Shown here in pieces: positions 46,757 to 58,700 of a stretch of 64,000 nucleotides of DNA. The DNA lies in the NCBI RefSeq assembly GCF_018143015.1, contig NC_054741.1, forward strand, positions 58,147,197-58,211,196. The letters are read 5' to 3'. How positions within the stretch are numbered: the first letter of the stretch is position 1; each line of letters starts with the position of its first letter. Origin of the DNA: Lytechinus variegatus (lineage: Eukaryota > Echinodermata > Echinoidea > Temnopleuroida > Toxopneustidae). The position numbers were made by a program, and so were the translations under genes. A model generated the notes under the pieces. That model was given only the letters and a program-made list of their open reading frames with translations. It was not told the origin of the DNA and did no database searches.

Positions 46757-49700
46757 ATGTTTCATAAGGTTTTACTTGAAAAGTGTCGGTTCCGTTGGAT
46801 GGATACTTGCAAACGGAGAGAAAACGATGCTTTATTTGGCAAAGTTTCTTCCCTGAATAATGGACACCTGATGGCGACATGTTTGGTGGTGTCAAAGATG
46901 GTTAAGTACCGGGTCGTCGTTTTGCTGATGTTTGTCATCGTAGTAGCAGGTGTGTTTCTTGGTTGGAAAAGCAGAATGGACGGAACTACAATACAAGGTA
47001 TGAACATGATGGTGAGCAGGGTGAAAAAAAGATGGGGGAATGAAGGAAAGGGGAAAAACAGGGGGGGGGGGAGAAAAGTGGAAAAAGAGGGTGAAGAGAA
47101 GAAAAGGGGAAAGAAGAGGGGGGGGGGGGGGAGAAAAGGAACAGACAATTGTGTTTAATTCTCTCAGCGCTCTAAAAAATGTCGTATGAGAAAGAGAGGG
47201 GGAGAGAGAAGACTAAAAGGAAAACAATCATATTGAACCTAAATACATCATTATACAACTTTGAGACTGAATTTAGAGAATTTGGAACTACATGTAATGC
47301 ATCATTATTCGGAAAATTTGAATCTTAGAAAAAAAGTATAGACTTCATTGTATCAAGAGAAGAACATTCCTTAATAATATCATGATGTTTGTTCGATAGT
47401 CGAGGGACTTATTTCCCACTGTGAAGCTGTTGTAGGTATACATGTTTCGGGGCCAATATAATGATTATTCATGTTATTCAACAGCAGTTACAAGAAATTT
47501 GAAGATCAATCTATCTTTCTCTGGTAACCAATGTAAGTTGCGAAGTACTCATTATCCGTCATACTCATTACAAAGTGATCATCAGCATGGCCATGATCAT
47601 CATCATCGTAGTCATCATCAATATCTCCATCGTCATCATCATTGCACCCATCACCACTATCACAATCATCATTATCATGACAATGATCCTCTATTACCAT
47701 TATCAACCATCACCTTTATTGTCATTATTATCATCGTCGTCGTCAACATCATCATCACCATCATCCTCATCATTATCGTCGCGTCATCGTCATTATTATC
47801 ATTATCCTCACCGCCATCATTCTCATCATCCCCATCACTGCCGTCGTCATCATCATCATCATCGTCGTCGTCGGCGTCATCATCATCGTCGTTATCATCA
47901 TCGTATTCATCGTTACCACCTGTATCATCTATTTCTTACATTATAAACAGCACCATCAACACAACTGTTGCGTTCTCCTACCATACAGATTTACGACGTG
48001 TAAATCAGTTGTCTGCCATCCAATCTGTAATTGTCTCTAATGACACCATGGTTGATGCAATTGGACCGAGATACGAATGCACAGAGGCCGAGATTAAGGA
48101 GGACGACATTGGGGAGGACGAAATGACTGTCTATGGGAAGCCGATACATGGGAAAGTAATTCGAAAGTTTTTTCTTTCATACGACTGAACATTATAACTC
48201 TTAAAAGTATTATCACAATGTTCCATGTTTGGATCCAGGATTTCTCAAAAGTTCAATTCTTTTCATTTTTCCTAAATTTGTCAAGAAGTCAAGACAATGC
48301 TGACATTTTTTTCTCCTCAATTTGTGTAAGTTTCTAAAATGGTTTTCGTTCGTCATTCTTCCTCAATTCAGAATAAGACTGTGTTATATCTTAGCATGCC
48401 GAAGTGTGGTAGTCGTACTTTCGTTTGGATGATAAGTTACCTCCGGGCCGCTCACCATTTCGGAAAACATGTTAACATCGACTACTTGCTTGCGAGGCAT
48501 CAAGTTTCAGAAGTTGTAAGAACAAATTCTTGATAAATTTTGCCCCCCCTCCTACTCTTCCTTCGCCGACTGCTTCTCCTTCTTTCTCTTCCTCATTCTC
48601 CAATTCCCATCTCCCTCCTCCTTCTTCTGAACATAGATATCAAGGATATTGGGGAAGTATCTTTGTCTCCACGATAGAGATGCGAATGTTCTTTAGTTTT
48701 ATATTTTTAGTGTTTAATAATGATTATACATAAATAAATTGTTGTTGCTTTGATGATTACTACAATCATCATTATCAACGTGATTTGAATATTTAAGGAC
48801 AGACACATTCGTATGTTTACATTCTAGTTTCTCGCAAAAATTCGTGTTTGTTCGTTCATAATCATTATTCAAATAATTACCATCATCATCATTATTTCAT
48901 ACAGACTTTTTTTTTAATCAGGTATAATGAAACCGTAACTTACAGGGGCCACGGAACGGTTTTCAAAGTGGGGAGGGGGGCTGAGCCAAAAGTGTGTGGG
49001 GGGAGGGGGCTGACCATGCAAAAATCACAATATTATGGTAATTTCTACGTTTTTGTACACAGTTTTGGAAAAGAGTGGGGGGGGGGGGGCGCTGAAGCCC
49101 CCCCCAGCCCAGCCCCCCCCCCCCGCGGTCCTGACTTACTAGAATGGTCTAAAACAGTGTTTTTTAACACAACATCTCTGGTAATCCACATTTCTACATT
49201 TTCAGAGGACACATCTTTCTTCCAAGCTACTTGAAGCAGAAGATGGTGCTATCCTACATGGTCATTACCGCTATATTAACATGAAGAGGTAAGGTTTTAT
49301 ACCCATTTCAGTATGACCAGATAAATTACGGTGTTGAGATAAATACCGATTTGGTGTTCAATAACTTTGTTTAAATAATCCGCTATACAGGGACAAAATA
49401 GGGGTAATCAAACCCAAATAAAAACTTTTTTAGAGAAAAAATATGAAAATACTTACCATGATTTTCTTATTTACGAGATAACTGGATATACCCATTTGAT
49501 TTGCTAGTTCATTACAATGAACCTGCGTGCCGAATATAGAGTACACAACTTTTCCTGCGCGCGCGCTGCATCTCCCTATCAACGCACTATCCCAAGATCA
49601 TCGCGCAATTTGGCGTCCATTTCCTCTCATGAGCCTGCGGGCAAGACATGTTGTCACACAAGGCGAGGGGTAGGAGGGAGGGTTCAAATGGGTATATCCA

Positions 49701-52700
49701 GTTATCTCGTAAATAAGAAAATCATGGTATTTTCATAATTTACTATCAATAACTGGGATATACCCATTTGATTTGCTAGACCAACACGGATTCAACGTGA
49801 AGGGAGGCATGTCTAGACTAAGAAGTGCGTAAAAATAGGGAGATGAAGACACGAAGGCCGTTGCCTTAAGGACAGGGGAGGCAAATAAGGCCTCATGTGG
49901 AGAAGTCCTTAAGAACAAGGGGAGAAGGGAAGAGGAGCGTCAAGAGGCGGTCCTCAAGAAGTCGTGAACGACGATACCAAGAAAGAGCCCAAGAAGAATG
50001 ATACTAAGTATCATGGGCCCTCGGCCTAGTGTCAGGAGAACACAACATCACCAGCTGACTAGATCGTAAGATTCGAATTTTGCTGAAAATTTCAACAAGA
50101 ATCGTGATCGGAAAGCTGAAGCTTTAAAGGCTCAGTAAGTGATCAATCGATCAATCTGAGAAGGCGAGATATCTCAGAAGCCTCCGCGTGGGAGAAAGCG
50201 ACCAGAATTTGATATCTGTCTCAAATGCGTGAGGGCAGAACATCTGCAGAATTCTGATAGAGAGCTGTGGCAGAACATTTCTAGCGGTCCGAAGGGACCA
50301 GGAACGACGGAGAGTAGGGTTTAAAAAAAAAACCACTCGTAAGGCGGTCAAGAGTCGAGAAAGCGACTGAGTGCCATCCTGTGAAAAGAAATACCGCGGA
50401 CCTGCTGTCTATGTAGAATAGAGCAGTCTGGTCAAAACAGCTCAACCGGGCGTGTCAGAGAAACAGCGCGGTACACATCACGACAAAACAAGTGTGATAG
50501 ACCGAGTGATCGAGAGAGAACTCAGGATTCCCTTTCTCACGTACTGATTGAAGCACCCGCCTGAGGGTGCAGCGCCCGCGGTGGAAGAGGTGGCTTGGCT
50601 CAAGCCACCATCGCCGAGAGAGCCTGTAAGGCTAGGCTGCGATGGATGTCCGCTGGGCGGGGGAATCCCTAGCAGCAGCAAGCGTACGCCAGAGGGAGCT
50701 GGCGAAAAAAATCTCTGTCATGATCTTACGTGTAAACGACAATCAAGAGATGCTCTAAACGAACAGACATCGCCAGATATGATACCTCAACAGTTACATT
50801 CCCAACGGAATCGAATGAGGTAGCAACGGCCCTGTCCTATCAAGTTAGGGACGGAAACTGGCTAAGAGTGTCGAAGTCCTCGCTTGAAGAAACAAGCGAA
50901 GAAGTAAGGAGACTTGAGAAAGTAATCACAACAATTTCCATCAGTCTGCGGTGAGAACCAGTTGTTTATGAAAACAGCCACAAGGCCTGGTTTCTCAGGT
51001 GATCGTATGAGCAAGCACCGCCGGCGCCGGTTGCGGCAGCGTGGAACAGTCCGATATCGGTAAGATAAGGAGTTCCAAAAAGCTGCGGGGGGCGGCAAAA
51101 ATGACGCCGTAAGCAGCGGGGGATGAGAATCTAAGTTTCTAAAAGAACTCCAGTGAAGTAAATCACTTACATGGAGAGACTCATCCACAGTCGGCCCGAG
51201 AGAAGGCGGGTGTCGTAGTGATCGTGGTTAGGAAGGCATAAGCATACATCCATCCACGGTTACATCATCCTCGGTCGCGCGGTGACCATGGCCACATGCA
51301 TTGCATGGAAGGAGGATGAAAGCAGCATGCGAGGCGACTCGAGTGTGCCGAGTGAAAAAGTTTCTAAGTAAGAAGACGATTCGACAAACGGGCACGGTAA
51401 AGACATCCACCGTAGACCACTCCACACAAGGAGGGAACGGCGGAGACGCCCGCAAGTTTGACCCACATAGAGGGCAGTCTATAAGATAGACTGTTAGAGC
51501 TCGACCGATGGTCTGGCGGTGTACAGTTTGGTGTGAACTCGCCGACCCGGTACGGTGGGTGTGCCCAGAAAGTAGGCATAGAATGCCGACAGAGAATCCT
51601 GGGGCTTTAAACAAGCTTGAACGCACGTACATAGCCAACAATCTCATGAAATGTACGGCGGTTACTTTCCTCCGAGATGATGTTTACCCAACCGGGAAAG
51701 ACTCGGGGAACAGCTGTGAATGTCAACAGGAGGGATATCTAGCATATGAAAAGCTGATTTCCTCCAGGTATTCGGTGCGGGTGCTGCCGGCGGTGTCCGG
51801 GGGGACGACCGGTGATGGCAGCTCGGGCAGGGCTCGTACGAGCCGCCCGAATACGAGACAAATAGGTTAACATAACCATAATGCACCGGGTGGTGAAGGC
51901 ATAGCGATTATTAAGCACAGGAGAACTTTTAATCGCCGTGACATTCAGATCCGATATACATACTCATAAGCTCGGAGAGCTATGAGATAGTGAGACATAC
52001 CGCTGAGCGGTGATGGTGCTCATATCGGAGTCGCCCTCTCTTCAGCGGCGATCGCTGGAGGACGGGTGTCTGTACTAGCCCTGACTCTGGCCTTGCAAGG
52101 GTAGGAGCTAAGTAAGACAGGGCACCCTTACTTTCGAATAAAAAGTGAGGTTCAGGCCAGAAAACGACGGTCCCGTCGCCTGGGCGGACGGTCCGCGGAC
52201 GTGATAGGTTGCCCTCTCAAAGCAGCCAAACATTCTCACTAGAGAAGTGCGGCATGCGGTATGTAAGAGATTCTTACCTCCAATCTACAGGCCCGCTTAC
52301 GGGGTAGAATGGAGAGAGTTACCACTGAAGGAGTCGTCGCCGTACGTGAGCTTGACGTAGAGGGCGAATTCGGGAGTACCTGCATAATAAGGGGGAATAC
52401 CCATGCAGGTAACTCGCCGATGGCTCCCGGAGTGCGGGTTGGCGAGAGAAGTCTCAATCCGCTCAATACCCGGCACCGGCAATAAGACCGCGGCGGTCTT
52501 ATAATGACGGAGAACACGAGGGTAAGAACCCGTAATGCTCGGGGACGCATATACCCTTTTTAGACAGGCTAAAATTTCCTTAACCCCGTACTATTGGTGG
52601 GGCTAAATGGCAATTTAGCCCCACCTATAGTACGGGGTTAAGCTTAGCCCACTTTCGTTTTACACAGCGTTTTTGCAAAGTGGGCTAACCCCACCTATAG

Positions 52701-55700
52701 TACGGGATTATTTGGCCCTGCAAAAAAGCAGGGTTATCCCACCAATTGCGGTGCTAAGAGCAATAGTACGGGGTTAAGATCGCATGTGTAAAACGAAAGT
52801 GGGCTAAGCTTAACCCCGTACTATAGGTGGGGCTAAATGGCAATTTGGCCCCACCTATAGTACGGGGTTAAGGAAATTGTAGCGTGTGTAAAAAGTGTAC
52901 GAGTGAAGCACTTGTACTACGAATGATCGACAAAAACCGCTAGTCCGGGGTTAGCGAGTTTCGTGTGTAAAAAGCAAGCATTCCTTATCCGGGGTTAGCA
53001 ATAACAATTTGGCATGTGTGAAAAGGAAAAGAAATAGTACGGGGTTAAGGATAGTACGGGGTTAGCGATAGTCCGGGGTTAAGAAAATCCTGTGTAAAAA
53101 GGGCAAAAGATGCAGCCTGAACGGATGCAACGTCCAGCCGTCGGTCACCGAGAGCTTGCCGACATATTGATGCTTGAAAGCCGTATGTCGGAAGCACCTG
53201 CATAGAAACGGGGGTCACCGTGTAGGTGAACAGCGTTTCAATAAATGCCCGGTGTGAGAGGACAGGTGATTGCTTGAGCCGCACAGTGCTTAGCAAGGCG
53301 GCTGAAGCTGATATGAAGCGTGGGTGAATTACCCGCACTGCTCATGGGAGTATGTGCGACGCCTGACCCACAAATATCGGGAGTCTGGTGACATAATGGA
53401 GGACAACGCCCGTATGTCGATAACACCTGTATGTTAGCGGGGATTTCCCTTGCAGGTGCGTGAGCCGGCGAATCATGATATTGCCGGTGACTCTCCGAGG
53501 TGCAAGATGGCGAATGTCTGCTTAACCTGCCCGGTGCTCGACACGGCGGTTTTAGCTGACAGGGAGTATGAGGATAAAAATCCGTGATGCTCGAGGGCGT
53601 TCTGTTGTAACATGAAGTTACGACGCCTGGCCATCGGCACAAGAATCAGAAAGAAAGGTCTGCCCGCAACCTAGAATTTCTTCTTCTTCTTCCTCTTCTG
53701 TGCGGCCCCGCCGGGGGGCAGAAGAGGGTACAATATTTTATTATCGGGAGTCTGGTGACATAATGGCGGGCGACGCCCGTATGTCGATAACACCTGCGTA
53801 TTAACGGGGATTTCCCTTGCAGGTGCGTGAGCCGGCGAATCATGATATTGCCGGTGACTCTCCGAGGTGCGAGATGGCGACTGTCTGCTTGACCTGCCCG
53901 GTGCTCGACACGGCGGTTTTAGCTGACAGGGAGTATGAAGATAAAGATCCGTGATACTCGAGGGCGTTCTGTTGTAACATGAAGTTACGACGCCTGGCCA
54001 TCGGCACAAGAATCAGAAAGATAGGTCTGTCCGCAAAGCGGGATTAGAGACCAAGAATTTCTTCTTCTTCTTCCTCTTCTGAGCGGCCCCCGCCGGGGGG
54101 GCAGAAGAGGGCACAAGAGACAGGGAGGGGGACGTGATATCTCGCATGAGAAAGTCACCCAATCTGATCAAGCCGTTCAGGCACATGAACGCAATTTCAT
54201 GGTTCCACCTTAAAGGGCACGTGGACACAATTCCACGGTTCCACCCTGATCAGTTAATCGTGAGATTGACGGGGTCAAGCTCACGTGTCTCTAGCGACTA
54301 GGGGCTGGTAGCCCTTTGCTAATGCTCCCTGACGGAGGCTGACAAAGCATCGAGCCTAGTCTGTGCCAGGAAAAGAGTCCCACGCTCTTAACCTGGACTT
54401 GTCGGACCCGATAGCCGGTGGGTCAAGCAGCCCTGGAGGAGTGAGGTTTTCTATACTAGTACAACACTCCCCAAGTAGGTTCAGGTCCCGTCGAGGGAGC
54501 CTTGGCTATCACCTTTCAGGCACGTGGCCGCTGCGCCACGGTTCCACACTGAAACGCTCGGGCACGTGGACGCAGTTCCACGGTTCCACCCTGTTGGGCA
54601 CGTGGACGCAACTCCACGGTTCCACCCTTCCTTTTCCAGGGCACGTGGACGCAAACCACGGTTCCACCCTAAAGAGCCCCACGCAAAGGGTCTCGCTCTC
54701 TTGCCCTCATACTCACCGCCGCTGATCACAGGGACAATACCATGTCTGGTTCTCTCCCAGCGGCAGGTTGGAGTCATCAAAAGATGAGTCGAAGAGCTCA
54801 TCTATCTGGTAAGTTCTTAGCTGAAAAGAACAAGTAGGGGCGAAAACAGAAAGGGGGGTGGAGGGGTGGGTGGACAAGAAAGGTGTCAAAAAAAATCCAT
54901 ACCAGAAATTATTAATCAAATTAATAAGTCAGGTAAAAAAACAGGATCACCTTCTTAAACTTAGTTAAGAGAACAAGTTAAGATTTTTTTTTTTTAATTA
55001 ATAACACGAGCGGGCAGGGCTCGACATGACGTTAATTAATTAAAAACAGAAAATGTCTAAGTCCAAGACGAAGAGCAGGATCAGCTAAGAAAAAAACAAG
55101 GATTTTTTTTTTTTTGTTCTTTTGACAAGGGTCGAAAAGAAACAAGTAATAGGCGGCAAAAGGACGCCCTAAGCTGATCTGTTTTGTTTTTTTTTATAAA
55201 ATAATTATTAAAATTAATTAATAATTAAACAATTAACCAAAAGGTTAATCAACAATTGATCAATTAATCAATTAAGAATAAAAGATTGATTGGAACCTAA
55301 GAGAACAATCAACCAACTCAAAACAAGAACAAGTTGAAAACAAGTTTGAGAGAAAGAAGGGCGATTAATTAACAATTAATCGAAGGTTGAATAACAATTG
55401 ATCAATTAATCAATTAAGAATAAAAGATTGATTGAAACACAAGAGAACAATCAATCAACTCAAAACAAGAACAACAAGTTGAAGACAAGTTTGAGAACAA
55501 GAAGGGCGATTAATTAACAATTAATCGAAGGTTGAATAACAATTGATCAATTAATCAATTAAGAATAAAAGATTGATTGAAACACAAGAGAACAATCAAT
55601 CAACTCAAAACAAGAACAACAACAAGTTGAAGGCAAGTTTGAGAACAAGAAGGACGATTAATTAACAATTAATCGAAGGTTGAATAACAATTGATCAATT

Positions 55701-58700
55701 AATCAATTAAGAATAAAAGATTGATTGAAACACAAGAGAACAATCAATCAACTCAAAACAAGAACAACAAGTTGAAGACAAGTTTGAGAAAAATAAAGGG
55801 CGACGCCCCTACCTGTCCAGCATAGCCTAAGCTGTGGAGAGGAAAATAAAATTAATTCAATTCAAGACGAGGCAAAGGAGCAAGTCAAGAATTAAAAGAA
55901 TTAAATAATTAATTACCTATCTGTGGAGAAATAATTCAAATAAATTCACGACGAGAGTCGTATAAACGAACAAGTCAGTGAATAAAAAGAATTAAAGGAA
56001 TTAAAAAGGAGCGAAGTCAACGCCCGCGACACGCAGGAAGGCGCGGAGCTATGGGGCGGAGAAGTGAAGACAACCCGCCTGTTGAGAAACGTATCTTAAA
56101 AAACAAACTCACGAACAAAAAACGTGAAAATAAATATCACGGAAGCTCCGCGCGACGGGATAATCTTATAACAATCTTAAATTAAATAAATAAGATTGAA
56201 ATAAGGGAAGAATGCACAATAAAGGTATCCAAAAAGCAAACAGAAATGCAATTTTGGGAGTGTACTTAGCTTTGTGACTGAACTCGACCGCAGGCGAAAG
56301 TAAAAGAGGAAATGGACGCCAAATTGCGCGATGATCTTGGGATAGTGCGTTGATAGGGAGATGCAGCGCGCGCGCAGGAAAAATTGTGTACTCTATATTC
56401 GGCACGCAGGTTCATTGTAATGAACTAGCAAATCAAATGGGTATATCCCAGTTATTGATAGTAAATAAGACAAGTCTATAGGTAAAAGATTAAACCTCGA
56501 ACCTCTGCATCATTTTGTAATTCCCTCAGTAAAGCTTGGATTGCAGGTACACTCCACAACGCCCTGCGGTCACCTTATTTCCATTTTCTTTTTTTTTTAC
56601 ATTTTATTTTTACATGTGTTCGGAGTTACGCGTAGAAATTAACGGAAAAACTGCTTGCAAATTAAAGTCTGTGACATTAAAAAGAGGAGAGGAAGGTGGG
56701 GGAGACGGGTAGAAGGAGATTGAGGGGGGCGGGCACGGGTAGGGGCGAAAAATATGTGCCCATTCATGTCGGCGCCCAATGTGTATCAATCTGTACATGT
56801 ACAGACATTGCCGGTCTAGAAATTTCATATTCTTCTGTCTTTGTTTCTCGCCAGTTCATCGAAGAAACCTATTCTGATGAGCATGATCCGGGATCCCATT
56901 GATCGATTTGAATCCCATTTTTACTTCATAAGACATGGTGATTTGGACATGAGCAAAGCAGAACTCGTGAAAAATATCAAAACAGAGTCCAACATGGCAC
57001 TTCCAAATGAGGTAAGAATATTATTAAAACATTACCGGGGGCGATTTTTCCCTTAAACCACGTGACTATAGCAAAGATTTAGTGCACCTGATCCGATTGA
57101 TTGAAAAAACTTTACGCCACGCCGCTCACTATCTCAACTTAACGCGAGAAGTCTCGACGACGATAGTGAATCGGGAAGAAATAGCAGAAATAAAATTGTA
57201 TCTTACCGTAGTGAATGCAAAATAGAATCCGAAAGAGTAAATGTCATTTTCTTTTAAATGAGTAGCACTCATCTTAACTGTAAAAGCCAGTTTTACAGCA
57301 ATGTTTCATCCTGCTCACCGCAGTTCCTGGGAGTTGGTGTTGGTCAATTGGGTAATTACAGGTAGATCGTTTACACCAGCTTTAATGCTCGGTTCAGCAT
57401 TTTTTTTAATTGTGCTCAAACTACACCTGTAATATTAAACTTCTAAAAAAAAATCAATTCGTCCGTATTGTTAGGATGTTGGTACCATAATAATCACTAA
57501 AAAGTGTGACAAAACGCATCCAATTTCACATGCAACTGAAAGACATCTTTAAAATGACTTACTCATTGTACAAATTGTGCTTCATATATACATGCGCTTG
57601 TTTAACTGTTCGATCATCATGATGAGAACTATGTCCGATATTCAAATTTTAATATTTGTCACGTGATGTATCGTGAAACTTTTTTTGTCGAGTCACGTGA
57701 TGACCTCCAATTGCAGGCGTGACCCTAGCTGTTTTTTCAACCAATCGGGGACATCATGCATGCTCATCCTAAAAGCAAAAAAAAAGGGTCGGGTTTTTTT
57801 TAAGACCGAGCGGGGAAAGTGTGTGATGATTGCCAAAATAAGGAGGAGAGGGATAAACTTCAACTGTATATTATAATACACCACCACCACCGTCACCACT
57901 ATCACTACCACCACCACCACCACCATCATCGTCATCATCATCGTTATCATCAACATCATCTTCATCATCTTCATTTATCATTATCCATTCTGCTCATTAT
58001 GATTATATGGTTAATATATATTTCGGTTTGTCATATTTTCAAGCATTTTTTGCTTACAATGGCAATCCACCTTCTGCTACTAATTTTATGCTAAATGATA
58101 TAGGCTTGATTTGTTGTCAGTATATATTTGTTATTTCTGTGTTATATTATACTGTTATGTAGAAGAAAAATCAAATCAAAACAAGGTTTTGTCAAAATCT
58201 TGAAAATGCAAAAAAACGTGAAAATTTCTCGTTAAGGGTACTCCGTTATCTATTGATCATTATTTTAGGGTGTCGTTATTGTTTTTGTATGTTTTACCTG
58301 ATTTGTAACGTCATTCGTGTATTTCTATGTGGTTATTTTCACCCTAACTCCTTTTAAACTTTGCCTTTTCTCCGCCTTTTCTTTCCGTATTTTTTCAGAC
58401 GCTTGATGAGTGCGTTGCGAAGGGGAGACTAGAATGTACACTCAGCTTATTTCGCAATATGTATATTACATCATTCTGTGGATACGCCCCCGGTTGTAGG
58501 TATATCTACCCCTCGTTTCAGCAAAAACTATATTTATAATCATTATTAACACTGATTAAAAAAAAACGCTTGATATATTAATTTCTATATGATGAAAAGG
58601 TCACCATACTTTTTTGTGTGAAATTTCGATACTCTAACATAATTCACAATATCCAATATTTTCCAATGACATGTTAAAAATCTTAACGGTATCTTATAAT

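Larger units (their letters stand above)
49739..56465. mobile_element. 6.7-kb inverted-repeat element (E2) in intron 4 of copy C, no recognised protein
   Basis: The ends are perfect inverted repeats of about 41 bp. The left starts TTTACTATCAATAACTGGG at 49739, and the right ends CCCAGTTATTGATAGTAAA at 56465. Both are flanked by TAA (49736-49738 and 56466-56468), a 3-bp duplication of the kind made by PIF/Harbinger transposases. Most of the interior (about 50,000-54,800) is visibly richer in G+C than the host intron. It holds repeated hairpin units, nested palindromes and tandem repeats rather than a long reading frame. The longest open frames (for example 51228-51647 on the - strand) resemble no protein I know. 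It is either a non-autonomous transposon or a carrier of structured RNA. Confidence 0.75.

Noticed and set aside
47442-48188. 248-codon + strand frame that looks like one long exon.
   Set aside because: Most of it is ATC-repeat translation; only 47989-48155 is real, preceded by a CATACAG acceptor and matching the phase of exon 1.
51228-51647. 139-codon - strand frame in E2, and other frames of 60-134 codons at 50,478-54,801.
   Set aside because: No recognised domain; in the hairpin and 377-bp repeats the frames simply follow the repeated DNA. GC-rich sequence gives long chance frames.
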